From IMG/VR virus record IMGVR_UViG_3300023082_000001, positions 25,413-89,412 of that record: 64,000 nt of DNA; one strand, given 5' to 3'. Under the pieces are notes generated by a model that saw only the letters and a list, made by a program, of their open reading frames with translations, was not told where the DNA came from and did no database searches. Positions 15,247-23,571 of this stretch are shown here, in pieces. The position numbers and the translations under genes were made by a program. Within the stretch, counting starts at the first letter, position 1. The number at the start of each line of letters is the position of its first letter. The DNA comes from a virus.

Positions 15247-16869
15247 ATGGCTAATTTAACTGAGAGTCCTATTTATGAACCGGGGATTTTCCAACTAGAG
15301 AAATCTACCCCACCATTGGGTGGTGCTCCAGTTATTGATAATGGTGTTCCAAGTGCAGGTCACGCTAACGCTCAAGGGCTTCAGCTGGCTAATCGGACAG
15401 CTTATCTGAAGCAAGAAATTGATTCGCTTGATACACGAACTGCCGCTGTTGAACAAAGCACAACTGATCTTGATGCGCGTGTTGATTCAGCTGAGGCGGA
15501 CATTGACAATCTTCAAACAAGAGCTGGTTATGGATCTGTAAATGTAAAGTCACTTGGTGCAATGGGCTCACCAACAGATGATTCTTCAATATTTCAAGCA
15601 GCGGTAGATTCCCTTCCTGCATTGGGTGGTACAATTGAAGTCCCTCCCGGAACTTACACAATTAATACAAAACCCACAGAGGGAAGTAAGTCTATTCTGT
15701 GGCTGATTAGTCCCGGCGCCAGCTTCTCTGGTACGGGAACTGGCGAGGGTAAGTTTCCTTATATGTTGAGCAACCCTGCTCAGATGGCAGTGGGGCCTTA
15801 CATTCGATCACACTCAGCATTAGCCTCCACTAATAGTAACGGTGGCATCGCAGCTCTTAATGCCGAAATGATCCAACCTAGCTCTTATTCTGGACAAAGC
15901 GTTGCGGCTTATTTTGGTGCTATCGGTTCAAGCCCTCAAACAACTGCAAATGTTTGGGCAATGAACACACTTGTTAGAGCAGAGTCAGGCGCTGCTGGCA
16001 CATATCAGTGTATTGAAGTTGACGTAGATAATTTTGCATCAAGCGCTCTTGTAAAAGGTATTAGTATTTCAGGAGCTGGTACTGTTAGCCCCAAGGTAGC
16101 TCTGGAAATTGTAAGAGCTAACAACACACCTTGGCTTTATGGTATAGACGCCCTTAACTGTGTAACGGGCGTCAGAGTTAGGGCTTCGACACAAACAACG
16201 TGTGGTGTGATTGTGGGAGCACCAGCAGTTAATACAGGTGTTGTTTTCACTGGTCAACAACTGGCTAATGCTGGGGAAGGTCTGATGTTGCAGAGGTTTA
16301 CTAACACCTCCCCAACTGGTAACTTTATTCGTTGTGTAAATGCTGATAATACAGCAAGTCTGTTCACTGTAGGTATAAACGGGGATTTAGTGGCGGCTTC
16401 GATTGTTTCAGGGGCTATTGTAAGGGTTGGTTCACCAACGCAAACGACTAGTGCTGCAATTTCGTCAAAACAACTTGCTAATAACCAAGACAACATTGTA
16501 CTTCAGCGTTTTACTGACACATCCCCTACAGGTAGTTTTCTAAGGGGTGTTAACGCTGCAAACAGTGCTGTTCTGTTTACCCTCGGTGTAGACGGAGGAT
16601 TTAGCACCGTGGCATCTATTTCAGCAAACACTGGTATTACAACTTCTACAGGAAACATTACAGCATCATCTGGTTATGTTCGTGGTAGTGTGCTAGAGGC
16701 AACAGGGCCAGTAACTGCTTCAGCCGCAGGGTCCATCAGATTTTCTGCTAGTACAGCAACAACTGTTGGAGCAGCAGGTGGTGCATCTGCTTTACCGGCA
16801 ACTCCTGTCAAATATCTGGTTGTCAATCAGGACGGGGTTAACTATAAAATACCTCTGTACACGGCATAA
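15247..16869 (+). CDS. Tail fibre / spike protein with pectate-lyase-like segment
   Basis: 540 residues from ATG 15247, 6 bases after AAAGG; ATG 15241 is too close. The N-terminus (residues 1-60) resembles fibre anchoring segments and is followed by a short coiled coil (LDTRTAAVEQSTTDLDARVDSAEADIDNL). Residues about 98-140 (VNVKSLGAMGSPTDDSSIFQAAVDSL..GGTIEVPPGTY) are the usual opening of a right-handed beta-helix. Two tandem copies of a roughly 65-residue unit (QLAN...LQRFT-TSPTG-F-R-VNA) follow at 16206-16615. Probably receptor binding. Confidence 0.78.
   Translation: MANLTESPIYEPGIFQLEKSTPPLGGAPVIDNGVPSAGHANAQGLQLANRTAYLKQEIDSLDTRTAAVEQSTTDLDARVDSAEADIDNLQTRAGYGSVNVKSLGAMGSPTDDSSIFQAAVDSLPALGGTIEVPPGTYTINTKPTEGSKSILWLISPGASFSGTGTGEGKFPYMLSNPAQMAVGPYIRSHSALASTNSNGGIAALNAEMIQPSSYSGQSVAAYFGAIGSSPQTTANVWAMNTLVRAESGAAGTYQCIEVDVDNFASSALVKGISISGAGTVSPKVALEIVRANNTPWLYGIDALNCVTGVRVRASTQTTCGVIVGAPAVNTGVVFTGQQLANAGEGLMLQRFTNTSPTGNFIRCVNADNTASLFTVGINGDLVAASIVSGAIVRVGSPTQTTSAAISSKQLANNQDNIVLQRFTDTSPTGSFLRGVNAANSAVLFTLGVDGGFSTVASISANTGITTSTGNITASSGYVRGSVLEATGPVTASAAGSIRFSASTATTVGAAGGASALPATPVKYLVVNQDGVNYKIPLYTA
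16206..16615 (+). repeat. Tandem protein-level repeat in tail fibre gene
   Basis: Two units of about 65 codons. Both contain V-VG-P, QLAN, LQRFT-TSPTG-F-R-VNA, LFT-G-(N/D)G. They have diverged at DNA level, so the duplication is old; fibre repeats of this sort usually stack as structural turns of the shaft. Confidence 0.6.
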
Positions 16870-16877
16870 GGAATAAT

Positions 16878-17033
16878 ATGATTTACACTATTAAATTTGA
16901 TGAACAGCAACTCTCAATTTTAAATGAAGCTATTATAAATCTTCCTTATAAAATTGCTGTATCTATTATTGAACACATCAATAGAGAGATTTCTGAAAAT
17001 CAACTTGATGCTCAGGCTAAGGTTAAAGAGTAG
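16878..17033 (+). CDS. Small protein between fibre genes
   Basis: 51 residues from ATG 16878 after AAGGAATA. Acidic, helical (FDEQQLSILNEAIINLPYKIAVSIIEHINREI). Small ORFs with such an LN-AI-LPYK-A--LI--I pattern often follow fibre genes in tailed phages; role unknown, possibly fibre assembly. Confidence 0.65.
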   Translation: MIYTIKFDEQQLSILNEAIINLPYKIAVSIIEHINREISENQLDAQAKVKE

Positions 17034-17039
17034 TCAATT

Positions 17040-17864
17040 ATGCCTAACATAACAAAACCCAATGATATAAACAACGTATGGGCAGCTACGGGTGATATTG
17101 TTGCCCCTGCTGCTGATTATGTTGCCAATGGATGGGAAGCTATCATCCCCCCTCGTGAGTATTTCAACTGGCTTGATAATCGTCAAGATAGATTCAATGC
17201 TCATGTAAATCAACATGGTATTCCTGTATGGGATTCTACAACAGAGTACCAAGGATCACTAAGCTACACTAAAGGTAGTGACGGTAATATTTATCGCGCT
17301 GTCACAACCAATAGTAACGTAAACCCTGTAGGGGATACAACTGGTGCTTGGACTCTTTTTGGACCTATCATTGCCTCACAAGCTGAAGCAGAGGCTGGTA
17401 CAGAAAATTCCAAGACAATGACAGCACTTCGTGTTGCTCAGTCTATTGCAAAGCGTGTAGTTCAAGCCACCACTGCAATCACAGGTATTGCCAAGATTGC
17501 CACTGACGCACAAGTGACAGCTGGTACTGATGAAACCACTATTGTAACACCCGGTACACTTAATAATGGTAGTGTAAAGAATGTTACAAACATTGGTTAT
17601 GTTGTGTTCCCAACGTGGCTAGGTGGCCTTACTATTCAATGGGGTAATGCTGTTCAGACAGGTACGGGGATTAACGTTACATTTCCTCGTGCATTTAATA
17701 CGGCTTGCTATGCTGTGGTTGGACAACCTGTTCCCGGCACTAACCAAGCTCAAGGGGTTAACCTTACATGTTTTATCCAAGCACGTACTAACTTCTTGGC
17801 CTACCTTACACGTAATGATCAATTCATTAATGGTGGGTTTTATTGGATTGCTATTGGTAGGTAA
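17040..17864 (+). CDS. Tail fibre protein with gp53-like C-terminal domain
   Basis: 274 residues. Residues about 62-108 resemble a chitin-binding-like carbohydrate module (SLSYTKGSDGNIYRAVTTNSNVNP..GAWTLF). The C-terminal part (GYVVFPTWLGGLTIQWGNAVQTGTGINVTFPRAFNTACYAVVGQ) matches the gp53-like fibre C-terminal domain known from many enteric phage fibres. Probably the distal receptor-binding fibre. Confidence 0.78.
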   Translation: MPNITKPNDINNVWAATGDIVAPAADYVANGWEAIIPPREYFNWLDNRQDRFNAHVNQHGIPVWDSTTEYQGSLSYTKGSDGNIYRAVTTNSNVNPVGDTTGAWTLFGPIIASQAEAEAGTENSKTMTALRVAQSIAKRVVQATTAITGIAKIATDAQVTAGTDETTIVTPGTLNNGSVKNVTNIGYVVFPTWLGGLTIQWGNAVQTGTGINVTFPRAFNTACYAVVGQPVPGTNQAQGVNLTCFIQARTNFLAYLTRNDQFINGGFYWIAIGR

Positions 17865-17870
17865 TAAATA

Positions 17871-17888
17871 TTGACACATGGAGGTGTC
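17871..17888 (+). promoter_or_regulatory. Hairpin with embedded TTGACA before lysis genes
   Basis: GACAC (17873-17877) pairs with GTGTC (17884-17888) over a 6-base loop; TTGACA at 17871-17876 could be a -35 box but no good -10 follows. Possibly a control point between tail and lysis genes. Confidence 0.3.
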
Positions 17889-17908
17889 TACTAATTTTTG
17901 GAGGGTGT

Positions 17909-18418
17909 ATGGCAGATAATAGATCTGAAATTACGAAGAAATTGTTGGCTTACGGATTTACTGCTGCCGTAGCTCTTAGTGGTGGCTACCTAATCGCACC
18001 AAACGAAGGTAAAGTTAATGCGACTTACCTTGACCCTATCAACATTAAAACGAGTTGTTATGGTCATACAGGCCCAGAGTTGAAGCTTGGTCAAAAGTTT
18101 ACAGATGCACAATGTCTGGATCAGTTGGCTAAAGATTTGTCTGAGCATGATAAACAGATGATGAATCTTATCCGTGTACCTATAACTGACTACCAGCATG
18201 CAGCCTTCCTGAGCTTTACATATAATGCAGGCGTTGGTAATTTTAAAAACTCCACAATGCTTCGTAAGCTCAACTCAAAAGATTATAGGGGTGCCTGTGA
18301 ACAGCTAACAAATTGGGTATTTGCTCAAGGTAAGAAACTCAAAGGACTGGTTAACAGGCGTGAACAAGAAATGGCAATGTGTCTTGGAGAAACTAAAATT
18401 GAAATTGTCCCTAGTTGA
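17909..18418 (+). CDS. Endolysin, GH24 lysozyme with signal-anchor N-terminus
   Basis: 169 residues after a GGAGGG site. Residues 12-30 form a weakly hydrophobic Gly/Ala/Leu segment, as in SAR endolysins (P21 R type) that are exported by Sec and later released from the membrane. The T4-lysozyme triad is visible as Glu33, Asp42 and Thr48 with the right spacing; YGHTG follows, and the Q-A-LSFTYNAGVGNF and LVNRREQEMAMC motifs confirm the family. Cleaves peptidoglycan. Confidence 0.9.
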   Translation: MADNRSEITKKLLAYGFTAAVALSGGYLIAPNEGKVNATYLDPINIKTSCYGHTGPELKLGQKFTDAQCLDQLAKDLSEHDKQMMNLIRVPITDYQHAAFLSFTYNAGVGNFKNSTMLRKLNSKDYRGACEQLTNWVFAQGKKLKGLVNRREQEMAMCLGETKIEIVPS

Positions 18419-18647
18419 AGGGTGGAAGAAGCTCTGGAAATCCTATTCAGTAATCTTCAGTCTAGCTAATATTCTGCAAGCGCTCTCTATGACAGGGTTG
18501 TCTGTTCTTGGTGTGGTGAACGTCTATTTCGCATTCAAGCTTGTTATCGGCATGGCTATCTTGTTTGGTGTGCTTGGGTTGGTTGGTAGACTTGTAAAGC
18601 AGCCTGTGTTAGTAAAAGATCCCGCTGTTGAGAATACTGATGTTTAA
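18399..18647 (+). CDS. Holin (putative)
   Basis: 82 residues from TTG 18399, 9 bases after GGAG, overlapping the end of the lysozyme gene. Two hydrophobic segments (about 18-40 and 47-62) separated by a short turn, a Trp/Lys-rich start (EGWKKLWKSYSVIFSLAN) like small phage holins, and a charged C-terminus. It would permeabilise the inner membrane or release the SAR endolysin. The start codon could also be TTG 18405. Confidence 0.7.
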   Translation: MKLSLVEGWKKLWKSYSVIFSLANILQALSMTGLSVLGVVNVYFAFKLVIGMAILFGVLGLVGRLVKQPVLVKDPAVENTDV

Positions 18648-19062
18648 TTTCTTAGCTTCCCTCTCCTCTACAATCTATCTCTACATCATAGCTGCCTTGT
18701 TGGCAATGACAGTGTTATTTGGTGGGCTTTTATACCGAGAAATCGGTAAAACTTCAGCAGCTGAGTCAGCACTCGACTCTGTTGTTCAAACCAATTCTGA
18801 CCTTCAAAACCTAATAGAAACACAGGAAAAAAGCTGCGAATTGACAGATAAACTCCTTGCTCAATATCAATCTGAAAAGAGTGGTGAGGAAGAAAGTAAA
18901 AACGATAAGCTTTCCTCTCTTGATAAGATTCCCTCATCCACTACGGTAAAGTCTAATGAAAGCAATGTTGTCAATATTGATGGTAAGTTGCCTTCTGAGC
19001 TTATACGGTTGCTCGGAGAGGATAGTGTACAAAACACAGGAAGTAAACCTGTACACCCCTGA
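18640..19062 (+). CDS. i-spanin (Rz-like), pair 1
   Basis: 140 residues from ATG 18640, overlapping the holin stop. One N-terminal transmembrane helix (about 5-30) then a Glu/Gln/Ser-rich periplasmic region. Together with the lipoprotein encoded in another frame within its 3' end it forms the usual Rz/Rz1 complex that fuses inner and outer membranes. Confidence 0.75.
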   Translation: MFNFLASLSSTIYLYIIAALLAMTVLFGGLLYREIGKTSAAESALDSVVQTNSDLQNLIETQEKSCELTDKLLAQYQSEKSGEEESKNDKLSSLDKIPSSTTVKSNESNVVNIDGKLPSELIRLLGEDSVQNTGSKPVHP

Positions 19063-19234
19063 TAGCTTCCTAGTAGATCCTTGTAAAGTAACTCCTGCTG
19101 GAGAAACAGTTAGGACTTTGGCACGAGGGTACATTAGCAACACAAGTTGCCTGAAGCAGTATCAATTACTAATTCAAAAGCAAAGGGATTGGAAAAAGTC
19201 GCAGATTGACTTACATGAAAAGAAGGATAAGTAG
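18956..19234 (+). CDS. o-spanin lipoprotein (Rz1-like), pair 1
   Basis: 92 residues, starting inside the i-spanin gene in the +1 frame (107-base overlap). Signal peptide with lipobox L-Y-G-C (cleavage before Cys19). Mature part contains VDPCKVTPAGETVRTLARGYI and a Lys-rich helical end. The nested arrangement is typical of spanin pairs. Confidence 0.8.
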   Translation: MKAMLSILMVSCLLSLYGCSERIVYKTQEVNLYTPDSFLVDPCKVTPAGETVRTLARGYISNTSCLKQYQLLIQKQRDWKKSQIDLHEKKDK

Positions 19235-19236
19235 AT

Positions 19237-19728
19237 ATGGAACGATTTAAATCTTTCTTTGAGAATGTAGAGTATTGGATGCTGGAAAGGGATCTTCATA
19301 TTTATGCTGCCATCCTTTCTGTGATAGCAATCAGCATTTTAGGTTGGATGTTGTACACTGAAGCTGATAAAAATCACAGCCTAAGAAACCACAATATTGA
19401 GCTTACAAGTCAATTGCTAGATAAGGAACGTCGCCTGCTCTTGCTGCAATCTGAAATGGACATGACTAAGGTTAGCGTAATCAATACAGACCCCAAGCCT
19501 GTTCAAGAAACTGTTGAGAAAGTAAGCAACAAACTTAATGCTAAAATTGAAAAAGTTCAAAATACACTTATCAATTCTAAGTTAGACACTAAAATAATCA
19601 CAAAGACAGAAACTCAAACCATTGAAAAGCCAGTTCCTGTAGACTCAGAACTGAAGAATATGATGAAGCAAAGTTTCTGTAACAGCAACCCTCAAGATAA
19701 ATCTTGTGCCAAGGTAATTAAGAAATGA
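19237..19728 (+). CDS. i-spanin-like membrane protein, pair 2
   Basis: 163 residues. One transmembrane helix at about residues 21-41, then a long coiled coil (SLRNHNIELTSQLLDKERRLLLLQ and KVSNKLNAKIEKVQNTL). The C-terminus has two Cys residues (CNSNPQDKSC). Followed with a 4-base overlap by a second lipoprotein, so it looks like another inner-membrane spanin. Confidence 0.6.
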   Translation: MERFKSFFENVEYWMLERDLHIYAAILSVIAISILGWMLYTEADKNHSLRNHNIELTSQLLDKERRLLLLQSEMDMTKVSVINTDPKPVQETVEKVSNKLNAKIEKVQNTLINSKLDTKIITKTETQTIEKPVPVDSELKNMMKQSFCNSNPQDKSCAKVIKK

Positions 19729-19997
19729 GATATATCTTTTTAGTGATGGCTTGCTTATGTATTACTTCTTGCTCTAATTATCAGAAACCAATTGTAATTC
19801 TTCCAACTGATGAAGCTCTGGCTGAGTGTATTATCAGTCCTCCTCCTGAACTGACAGGCAAAGACGGAAAAGATAAACTTGTTTTAGCTTCTGCGTGGTC
19901 ATTGCAAACAACCAATCTTGGTAAGTGCAATGAAAAGCTAAAACGTTTACAGGTTTGGAAAAGAGTTAATCAGGAAAGATTTGGGGAAACAAAATAA
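19725..19997 (+). CDS. o-spanin-like lipoprotein, pair 2
   Basis: 90 residues with an N-terminal signal and lipobox I-T-S-C (Cys16). The mature part, including LAECIISPPPELTGKDGKDKL and a Lys/Trp-rich end (CNEKLKRLQVWKRVNQERF), parallels the first o-spanin. Probably the partner of the preceding membrane protein. Confidence 0.65.
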   Translation: MRYIFLVMACLCITSCSNYQKPIVILPTDEALAECIISPPPELTGKDGKDKLVLASAWSLQTTNLGKCNEKLKRLQVWKRVNQERFGETK

Positions 19998-20275
19998 TGC
20001 CTAATTCAGAGTTAAACGCTCAGCGTGAGAAGAGTTACGAAACAGTTAAAAGCGCCCTGATTGGCTTGTTATTCATTCTGTGTGGGTGGTGCTACAATAG
20101 CATTCAGAAGGTTGAAGAGCGTGTTTACACCATGCAAGCTACGGCAATGACACAGCAGTCAGCTCAGCAACTTGAGGAAAGAATATCGAGGTCTATTGAA
20201 GTTAGATTTGCTGATTTAAGTAACAGACTCGATTTGATCTTGAAATTGGTCCAAAGTAACAACGATAAAAAATAA
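19997..20275 (+). CDS. Small single-pass membrane protein, lysis cassette
   Basis: 92 residues; start overlaps the previous stop (TAATG). One hydrophobic helix at about 20-35 followed by a charged coiled coil (QKVEERVYTMQATAMTQQSAQQLEERISRSIEVRF). A possible antiholin or second holin component; no family recognised. Confidence 0.55.
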   Translation: MPNSELNAQREKSYETVKSALIGLLFILCGWCYNSIQKVEERVYTMQATAMTQQSAQQLEERISRSIEVRFADLSNRLDLILKLVQSNNDKK

Positions 20276-20310
20276 TCTCCTTATAACAAAATAAGCAGTA
20301 GGGGATTCGT

Positions 20311-20853
20311 ATGTTTTTGAAAGTACTAAATGGGTTTTCCCAAGCCACTATCATAACCCTAGCGCTTGTTTTAATTGTTACGATAACAAACAAGCATTCA
20401 TCCAATGTGGTGATGGAAGACTACCAGCGACAAGTGAATGAAAGGCTTGATGCAGACAGAAGTAAGTTTGAGTCAAAGATAAAAACTGTTGAAGATAGCT
20501 TGAATAGATATCAACAAATTAGGGAAGCAAGGGCACAGCTATTTGGTAAAAGACTTGATGAGCTTTATGATAAGTACAAAAAAGATCCAGCACCAATAGA
20601 TAATGCTAATATGGCTGTATCTCAAGTACCTTCTCCCGCACAGCCAAAAGAATCTTTTACTGATAAAAACTTTACTTACTTGGAAAACAAGTGTAATAGA
20701 AGTGATGAAAAGATAGACACTCTGGATAATAAGGTAATGTCTAGGTTAACAGTGTTAGAACAAAAGATTGAACTGTTGCAACAAGACAAAAAGAATAATA
20801 GTAAGGTGATACAGAACAACATTACAACTGTTGGGAATGTCACAACCAGATAA
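20311..20853 (+). CDS. Membrane-anchored coiled-coil protein
   Basis: 180 residues. Transmembrane helix at about 8-27, then long charged helices (DYQRQVNERLDADRSKFESKIKTVEDSLNRY and a second coil near 135-160). Last gene of the late block. May modulate lysis; function unknown. Confidence 0.55.
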   Translation: MFLKVLNGFSQATIITLALVLIVTITNKHSSNVVMEDYQRQVNERLDADRSKFESKIKTVEDSLNRYQQIREARAQLFGKRLDELYDKYKKDPAPIDNANMAVSQVPSPAQPKESFTDKNFTYLENKCNRSDEKIDTLDNKVMSRLTVLEQKIELLQQDKKNNSKVIQNNITTVGNVTTR

Positions 20854-20882
20854 TAAAAATAATAATACAGATACAAGACCTT

Positions 20883-20913
20883 AGCTCCCTTCCTCGCGGT
20901 TGGGAGCTTTTTC
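20883..20913 (+). terminator. Strong intrinsic terminator at the end of the late operon
   Basis: AGCTCCC (20883-20889) pairs with GGGAGCT (20902-20908), followed by TTTTTCTTT. It lies between converging gene blocks and the stem is suitable for both directions, although the T-tract favours the plus strand. Confidence 0.85.
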
Positions 20914-20929
20914 TTTGCCTAAAGGAAAG

Positions 20930-22171
20930 TTATTGTGAATACAGCCAATCTTGAAATAGCTTCCTCATACGCTTACTGAGAATACACAGCCTTATTGGTT
21001 TACCATCTCGTATCTGTGAACGCCAAATCCATTGGGTAAGTTCTGAAAGAGCAAACTGATTATTATCTACTTCAGCACCATAATCTTGCAAGAAAGATGA
21101 AACACTTACGTGTGGAAATCTATTATATGCATGAACCATTACAGACCTGTCACGATAGGCATTGGTAGCCCTACTACTGCACTGTAAGAAACAACCATCA
21201 GCAATCATTGTCTCAAGATCAATATCACCACTACCTGCTCTATATCCACTTGGAGCAACCTTTCTTCCATTCTTACGGTCCGGTTTACTTAATGCAGCTG
21301 GCACACACCAGACTAGATCCTTATTCAAAGCTTTGGTAGAATCTCCAATACCTCTGATAGATTTAGCTAGTTGAGTTAGTTCTTTCTGTGTAGCTTTAGC
21401 GTACCAACTAGAAGACAAACTTTCACCAGCCCACTCTCTAATCTGTTTATCACCTACAAACTCAATCAAAGGTATCAAATCCTCTTTACTTCTTTCTTTT
21501 ACACTGACTTCAGTAAAATCAACAACAGATACACCTTTAAGTTTTAAGAAGGAAGAAAGAATACTACCTTTAAAAAGATAAGTGAGAAGAATTACTCTCT
21601 CAGCACAAAGAATTAAATCCATAGGTAGTTGAGTAACAAACATATCTTCACTGCGTTTAGCTTGATAAATCATACCTAACTTGCACATATTAGCAAGCTT
21701 TGAATACTTAGTGCCTTCTTCAATGTTTTCATTTAACCATACTACTTTACCATCAGTATCAACACTGATTTGACTAAGGCTTTTTAGATACCTGAAGTCT
21801 TCTTTAGTGTAGCCGTCTCCTAGTGGCTCTATAAATGACACTTCTTCATCCAGAATCACAATGTACTTATTCTGCCTGATCCAGCTTAGATGAGGGTCTT
21901 TAAGCATAGAATAGAGAGAATGAGTAATGGAGATGTTAACACCAGACTGTAACAAATCTAAAAGATGGTCACTCTTGTTATTATGTTCTTCTGTATTAGG
22001 TGCAATGAATTTAGCCTCTACACAAGCATCAACTACTCGTTGTTCACTCTCACTTAGAAGTGGTGTTACATAAAGATAGGATGTATTTGGATTAGCTTCA
22101 CACCAGTTAAGGATAGAAGTGCTCTTTCCTGATCCCATTATCTTATCTAAAAGCTCTATTTTAAGTGTCAT
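20930..22171 (-). CDS. Helicase-like P-loop ATPase
   Basis: 413 residues. Walker A MGSGKST near residues 12-18 and Walker B VILDEE at about residue 106; the middle has the layout of superfamily 2 helicase domain 1 (YLYVTPLLSE as motif Ia, ITHSLYSML). The C-terminal half has QCSSRATNAYRDRSVMVHAYNRFPHVSVSSFLQDYGAE-type motifs IV-VI and an Arg-rich end. Phage DEAD/DEAH-type helicases of this sort occur near replication genes. Substrate unknown. Last gene of the minus block. Confidence 0.72.
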   Translation of the reverse strand: MTLKIELLDKIMGSGKSTSILNWCEANPNTSYLYVTPLLSESEQRVVDACVEAKFIAPNTEEHNNKSDHLLDLLQSGVNISITHSLYSMLKDPHLSWIRQNKYIVILDEEVSFIEPLGDGYTKEDFRYLKSLSQISVDTDGKVVWLNENIEEGTKYSKLANMCKLGMIYQAKRSEDMFVTQLPMDLILCAERVILLTYLFKGSILSSFLKLKGVSVVDFTEVSVKERSKEDLIPLIEFVGDKQIREWAGESLSSSWYAKATQKELTQLAKSIRGIGDSTKALNKDLVWCVPAALSKPDRKNGRKVAPSGYRAGSGDIDLETMIADGCFLQCSSRATNAYRDRSVMVHAYNRFPHVSVSSFLQDYGAEVDNNQFALSELTQWIWRSQIRDGKPIRLCILSKRMRKLFQDWLYSQ

Positions 22172-22183
22172 CTTTTCTCCTAA

Positions 22184-22337
22184 AACTTTGTATTATTAGT
22201 AGGTCTTTGTACTAAGGAATACATTAAAAACTATATATAAAACAATAACTTATGTGACTACTCTCGGAGTGTTATTCCGAGTTAAACACAAACGTCCCAA
22301 CAAGAATACTCCTATTGGGTGTAGTGTGCAAGCTTTA
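22184..22337 (-). other. Intergenic stretch with small hairpins
   Basis: About 150 bases without a gene. Contains an inverted repeat CTCGGA (22263-22268) / TCCGAG (22276-22281) and CCCAA...TTGGG at about 22295-22318. Both lie upstream of the helicase gene on the minus strand and downstream of the small ORF at 22338; they may be terminators or leader structures. Confidence 0.35.
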
Positions 22338-22583
22338 TTAAAAGTATTTCTTAATATCTTTAATGTCAGGCAGTTCAAGTTCCCACTCCATTTTAGGAAA
22401 ATAATGGTACGCAGGAAACTTACCACCTCTATGTTCAATTTTATTCATAATTGCTGTTAGTAGGTTGTGAAATACAAACTGAAACCCTTCTGTGGTTGGA
22501 AGCATATAAATTGTATTACCCTCAATTCTTACTGAAACATGTTTGGCTAAAACACTAAATAGATATTTAACATCTCCTTTCAA
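22338..22583 (-). CDS. Hypothetical protein
   Basis: 81 residues, start TTG 22583 overlapping the end of the endonuclease-like gene upstream, whose last codons supply the AAGGAG site. Mixed alpha/beta sequence with an acidic end (WELELPDIKDIKKYF). Not recognised. Confidence 0.55.
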   Translation of the reverse strand: MKGDVKYLFSVLAKHVSVRIEGNTIYMLPTTEGFQFVFHNLLTAIMNKIEHRGGKFPAYHYFPKMEWELELPDIKDIKKYF

Positions 22584-22947
22584 ATCTAATCTTTTCTCCT
22601 TCCCACTTATTCAATTGTGCTGATTTCTTTTTAATCTTACCACCAGAAAGGTCTTCTAATCCTTTAACAAGATTATTAACATCATTCATTACTGAACTAC
22701 AAAACCATTCAGTGTACCCGTCACATTGCTCTTCTAAGGGTTGTCTTTTATCTTCAAACAATCTGTGCAAAAGAAATTCCAAGTCGTAGGCCGCTTGTTC
22801 TGAATCAACCTTTTTTATAAGACTTCTTGAGACATCAATAATATCACCTCTGCCAACTTCAGCACCACGAGTTTCCCAGCACAAAGCTTTGCCAATTTTC
22901 ACAAGAGGCTTAGTCTTATGTTGAAAGAAATACACATAAGACATCAT
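22567..22947 (-). CDS. GIY-YIG-like nuclease
   Basis: 126 residues. The start SYVYFFQHKTKPLVKIGKA and a following ETRGAEV give the GIY-YIG core pattern (Y-V-Y, then K-I-G, then Arg), with a Glu in DLEFLLHRLFEDKR as candidate metal ligand. A DGYTEWF string near residue 85 recalls FPDGYTET in the 8813 endonuclease. Probably a free-standing homing endonuclease or a related T5 Orf172-like protein. ATG 22947 or 22944 both follow GGAG. Confidence 0.62.
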   Translation of the reverse strand: MMSYVYFFQHKTKPLVKIGKALCWETRGAEVGRGDIIDVSRSLIKKVDSEQAAYDLEFLLHRLFEDKRQPLEEQCDGYTEWFCSSVMNDVNNLVKGLEDLSGGKIKKKSAQLNKWEGEKIRFERRC

Positions 22948-23150
22948 TCCATCTCCGTTCTCTTAACTACAACCTCGAAGCTCTTAGGCGCGTACTTTTC
23001 CATAACACTCTTCTCATGCTTCTGTTCTGGGTGAGCTTTTTGCTGAATTATTTTATCAGCCTCAGATGTTAGCCACCAGTACCCTAGAATGCCTACTGTA
23101 AGCATAACCATTAAGGTGGCTAAGATGTCGATAATAGGGTTAGGTTTCAT
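22944..23150 (-). CDS. Small membrane protein
   Basis: 68 residues with one transmembrane helix (IIDILATLMVMLTVGILGYWW, about 6-26) and a charged C-terminus. Overlaps the next gene by 4 bases. Unknown role. Confidence 0.6.
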   Translation of the reverse strand: MKPNPIIDILATLMVMLTVGILGYWWLTSEADKIIQQKAHPEQKHEKSVMEKYAPKSFEVVVKRTEME

Positions 23151-23153
23151 TTA

Positions 23154-23330
23154 TCAATCCTTCCTGTATTCAACACAGAGTAGCCAACCACGCCACCGAC
23201 CTTCAACCCATTCAAGTTCATAAGTACCATCTTTATGACGACCAAGGAACTGACGGTATTGAATAACCCCTTCAAATTTCTTACGTTCAACTTCCACATC
23301 AAATGGGACGTAATACAGAACTTTTTCCAT
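23154..23330 (-). CDS. Hypothetical protein
   Basis: 58 residues from ATG 23330, which has AAGGAG 8 bases upstream; longer readings lack a site. Aromatic and basic (VLYYVPFDVEVERKKFEGV..YELEWVEGRWRGWLLCVEYRKD). Unknown. Confidence 0.65.
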   Translation of the reverse strand: MEKVLYYVPFDVEVERKKFEGVIQYRQFLGRHKDGTYELEWVEGRWRGWLLCVEYRKD

Positions 23331-23331
23331 A

Positions 23332-23490
23332 TCAATTCTCCTTAATTCCAACAATATTAACACTATCAAAATCAGAAAGAAAGCCTAATTTTGAAATAAA
23401 ATATCCTGTAGGACGGCTCCATAGTAATAGGATAGAGTCGCCTGTTAGGGGCTGGGATGAGTATGGTGTGAATGTGGATATTGGGTGCAT
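23332..23490 (-). CDS. Small hypothetical protein
   Basis: 52 residues, ATG 23490 preceded by TTGGAG at good spacing. Its TGA lies one base before the next ATG, so the two are probably translated together. A longer ORF on the opposite strand covers the same bases but lacks context. Unknown function. Confidence 0.5.
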   Translation of the reverse strand: MHPISTFTPYSSQPLTGDSILLLWSRPTGYFISKLGFLSDFDSVNIVGIKEN

Positions 23491-23571
23491 TGTGTTCTCC
23501 AAAAAGAAAGCCCAAGGGACATCTCTGTCCGATGAGCTAATGGTAGTTTATTTTGGTTTGATGGTCAAGAA

